A stretch of 64,000 nt of DNA from TMED14 sp003507115. GTDB lineage: Bacteria; Bacteroidota; Bacteroidia; Flavobacteriales; Schleiferiaceae. Below are positions 61,876 through 64,000 of this stretch, piece after piece (within the stretch, counting starts at the first letter, position 1; every line of letters begins with the position of its first letter). The notes beneath the pieces were generated by a model that was not told the origin of the DNA, searched no databases, and worked only from the letters and a program-made list of their open reading frames with translations. The stretch is taken from assembly GCA_943787925.1 (NCBI GenBank), contig CALSOH010000002.1:310001-374000 (forward strand), written 5' to 3'. The position numbers and the translations under genes were made by a program.

Positions 61876-62607
61876 ATGTGGGCCTTAGCCAAAAAGGAAT
61901 TCAATGCGTTTTTTCAATCCTCCACGGGAGTTTTGATCCTATGCGTGTACTTGGGCATGAATGGAGCTTTTCTATGGCTCATGCAAGGTCCTTTTCACCT
62001 TTTGGACAGTGGATATGCCCAACTAGACGGACTATTTATGCTCTCACCCTGGGTGTTTTTATTTCTACTTCCGGCCATCGGTATGCGGATGCTCGCGGAG
62101 GAGCGCCGGACCGGGACCCTCGAGTGGTTGCTGACCAAACCTTTGAGTGAAATGCAAGTCGTAGCGGGCAAATGGCTCGCGGGGATGATGCTCGTCGTGC
62201 TCGCCTTGTTGCCCACGGTCGTCTACGCCATCAGTTTATACCAACTGGGCAATCCGGTGGGCAACCTCGATCTCGGAAGCACCTTAGGCAGCTACTTGGG
62301 TTTGTTGTTTTTGGCCAGTGCCTACCTCAGCTTGAGCCTTTTCACGAGTGCGATCACGGACAATCCCATCGTCGCCTTTGTCTTGGGCATGTTGCTGAGC
62401 CTCATCTTTTATGCGGGCTTCGACCAACTCGCTTCCTTGGATGCCCTCAAATCCCAAAGTTTGCTCGTACTCAACCTGGGCATCAGCGAACACTACACCT
62501 CAATCAGCCGCGGAGTGGTAGATAGCCGAGACGTCGTCTACTTTGTGGGCTTGACCTGTGTTTCATTGGCCGCTGCGCGCACGGCCCTTCAAAGCCGAAA
62601 CTGGTGA
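61876..62607 (+). CDS. gldF: Gliding motility ABC transporter permease GldF
   Basis: This 243-residue inner-membrane protein has about six helices. It begins MWALAKKEFNAFFQSSTGVL, and the signature EERRTGTLEWLLTKPLS after the second helix is typical of ABC-2 permeases. With GldG (next gene) and the GldA ATPase (not in this window) it forms a transporter needed for gliding in some Flavobacteria. The stop overlaps the gldG start (GTGA). Confidence 0.9.
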   Translation: MWALAKKEFNAFFQSSTGVLILCVYLGMNGAFLWLMQGPFHLLDSGYAQLDGLFMLSPWVFLFLLPAIGMRMLAEERRTGTLEWLLTKPLSEMQVVAGKWLAGMMLVVLALLPTVVYAISLYQLGNPVGNLDLGSTLGSYLGLLFLASAYLSLSLFTSAITDNPIVAFVLGMLLSLIFYAGFDQLASLDALKSQSLLVLNLGISEHYTSISRGVVDSRDVVYFVGLTCVSLAAARTALQSRNW

Positions 62608-64000
62608 GTGCGCGGCGCCATGATCTCCTGACCTGGCTCGGCATCACAGGTATCGTCATCGCAAGCATCGCGGTGAGCCAGTTTGCCTTCTTCCGGATCG
62701 ACTTGACCGAAGACCAAAGGTTTAGCCTCAACGAGAACACACTCGACCTCATCGACCGCGTCGAAGATCCGCTCTTGATCACCTTGTATCTAGATGGGGA
62801 TTTTCCCTCGGGATTTCAGCGCCTTCGCGAGGAAACCCGCCGGATGCTGGATGAATTCCGAGCCCGCAACGGCAATATCCAGTACGTCTTTATCAATCCC
62901 TCCGAAAACCCTGATCCCCAAGCTCGGCGCGATACCTATCAGCAGCTCCGCAACGCGGGCTTAAATGCGATTCAAATTGAAGTCCAAGAGGCCGATGGGG
63001 TCAAACAACAGCAAATTTTCCCCGGCGCCGTAGCCACCTACCAAGACAAAGAATGGAGTATTTCACTCTTGCTGGAGCAATTTGCCACCGCGCCCGAAGC
63101 GCAAATCAACGCCTCCATCCAAAATCTGGAATACACCCTGGCTAGCGCCTTAAAGGGCCTGACGAGTACCCATCGGCCAAGTATTGCCATCTTGGAGGGT
63201 CATGGTGAACTCTCCGCGGTGGAAACAGCCAGCTGGGAAGCCTCTGTGGCCAAAGCCTACGACGTCGAGCGCTTCAACCTTCGAGAATTTCCATTGGATA
63301 GTCTCACTGGACAGGCCGACCTGGGTCTTCAGGTCCGCCGACTCAATAGCTATGACCTCATCATCCTCGCAAAGCCTCGTGCTTCATTCTCGGACTTGGA
63401 CCGTTGGTTGATTGACCAATACCTGATGAACAATGGCCGAGGCATTTTCATGATCGATGCGGTCTACGCCGAGATGGACTCGCTGAGCTATGCCCCTGAA
63501 TTCTTGGCCTACCCCATCTTGGACGCCATTGGTCTGGGTGATCAACTCTTTGCCTACGGGACGCGAATTAATACCTCCCTCATCCAAGATATGGTGTGCG
63601 CGGGCGTGAATGACCGCCGCTCAGTTCGTCCCTGGGTATACTTCCCCCTCTTTTTACCGCAGACCGACCATCCCATTGCCCGAAATCTCAACGCGGTACG
63701 CATGGAGTTTGCTACGTCCATGGACACCGTCCGCGCACCCGGGGTCGTGAAAACTCCTTTGTTGCTGACTTCGCCCTATACCCGACGTCAGCCCACCCCA
63801 GGCAGCGTAGGCTTAGCCACTTTGTACGCGGACCCCAACCAGGCACTCTTCCAAGAGGGTCATCTGGCTGCCGGCATCTTGCTCGAAGGCGCCCTGCCCT
63901 CCTACTACGCCAACCGCATTTCGCCCAAAACCGACGTCGCACCCCCCAAGGCAGCGGCTACGGATGCCAAACTACTCGTCCTATCGGATGGAGATTTCAT
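62604..64000 (+). CDS. gldG: Gliding motility-associated ABC transporter substrate-binding protein GldG (3' end outside window)
   Basis: At least 465 residues are open to the end of the window. A membrane helix (about 9-30) is followed by FRIDLTEDQRFSLNENT, LLITLYLDGDFPSGFQRL, and the GldG/IFT52-like ABC-2 transport domain with LEGHGELSAVETASWEAS and IDQYLMNNGRGIFMIDAVYA. The start is GTG 62604 overlapping the gldF stop. No stop codon is reached, so length and C-terminal anchor cannot be judged. The context gldF-gldG is the classic order. Confidence 0.9.
   Translation, partial: MSARRHDLLTWLGITGIVIASIAVSQFAFFRIDLTEDQRFSLNENTLDLIDRVEDPLLITLYLDGDFPSGFQRLREETRRMLDEFRARNGNIQYVFINPSENPDPQARRDTYQQLRNAGLNAIQIEVQEADGVKQQQIFPGAVATYQDKEWSISLLLEQFATAPEAQINASIQNLEYTLASALKGLTSTHRPSIAILEGHGELSAVETASWEASVAKAYDVERFNLREFPLDSLTGQADLGLQVRRLNSYDLIILAKPRASFSDLDRWLIDQYLMNNGRGIFMIDAVYAEMDSLSYAPEFLAYPILDAIGLGDQLFAYGTRINTSLIQDMVCAGVNDRRSVRPWVYFPLFLPQTDHPIARNLNAVRMEFATSMDTVRAPGVVKTPLLLTSPYTRRQPTPGSVGLATLYADPNQALFQEGHLAAGILLEGALPSYYANRISPKTDVAPPKAAATDAKLLVLSDGDF

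Noticed and set aside
1..64000. Horizontally acquired island or mobile element
   Set aside because: No transposase, integrase, direct repeats or tRNA-linked junctions are seen; gene content is core throughout.

Overview
The window looks like a chromosomal segment of a Bacteroidota bacterium, most likely a member of the Flavobacteriales with an unusually GC-rich genome (GC judged by eye, not computed). The evidence is: gliding/type IX secretion genes (porQ, gldF, gldG and a substrate with a C-terminal T9SS sorting domain); B-type ribosomal protein L31; a short SerA next to serC, DUF1015 and a YggS protein; an acyl-CoA reductase divergent from a two-cluster ferredoxin; the general lack of Shine-Dalgarno sequences; and repeated use of the Bacteroidota -7 promoter motif TAnnTTTG. 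All genes look like housekeeping or conserved accessory genes. I see no insertion sequence, prophage, CRISPR array, tRNA or rRNA.

Layout. 1-2.6 kb: 3' end of rsmA, mgtE, a 2-hydroxyacid dehydrogenase. 2.8-5.8 kb: an outer-membrane barrel facing a minus-strand operon of GNAT acetyltransferase, aspartokinase and an unknown protein. 5.9-15.4 kb: a long plus-strand run of fbp, mfd, a NatA/NatB-type ABC exporter (both genes frameshifted), mscS, ppx/gppA and an NtrC-like response regulator without a DNA-binding domain. 15.4-20.7 kb: MATE exporter, small acidic protein, a fused double glycosyltransferase, an 8-bp tandem repeat and a polyprenyl sugar-phosphate transferase. 20.7-26 kb: recG, a VTT-family membrane protein, pheT. 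26.2-31.9 kb: purL (short type), an amidohydrolase lipoprotein and a fatty acyl-CoA ligase. 31.9-38.8 kb: rluD, a T9SS substrate, a PASTA protein, ddl, coaD, a Nudix hydrolase (frameshifted), pyrE, birA. 38.9-43.4 kb: rsfS, ftsH, a LUD protein, cdsA, psd. 43.4-49.1 kb (minus): rpmE2, a GlmU-like protein, lon, porQ, cmk. 49.1-58.2 kb: a beta-helix lipoprotein, acyl-CoA reductase, ferredoxin, a heavily frameshifted secreted protein, serC (frameshifted), serA, DUF1015, yggS, an exonuclease/GIY-YIG protein. 58.2-64 kb: an outer-membrane protein, purC, phoH, a SAM-cleaving enzyme, a small monooxygenase-fold protein, gldF, and gldG running off the end.

Genes are packed very tightly. Same-strand neighbours often overlap as ATGA or TAATG, and several convergent pairs overlap or nearly touch. 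Connected functions include serine biosynthesis (serC-serA), phospholipid synthesis (cdsA-psd), nucleotide synthesis (purL, purC, pyrE, cmk), wall precursor supply (ddl), and surface polysaccharide plus secretion (glycosyltransferases, T9SS parts).

Three observations stand out. (1) At twelve genes a TAnnTTTG-like element ends only 3-6 bases before the start codon, which suggests leaderless mRNAs or a fixed start-site element. (2) Single-base indels cluster at about 10.7-11.4 kb and 52.1-53.4 kb. They split natA, natB, a lipoprotein gene and serC, but the reading sense can be restored, so sequence error is more likely than decay. (3) A tandem 8-bp repeat runs into the stop codon of the fused glycosyltransferase and is mirrored by inverted copies before the next, convergent gene.
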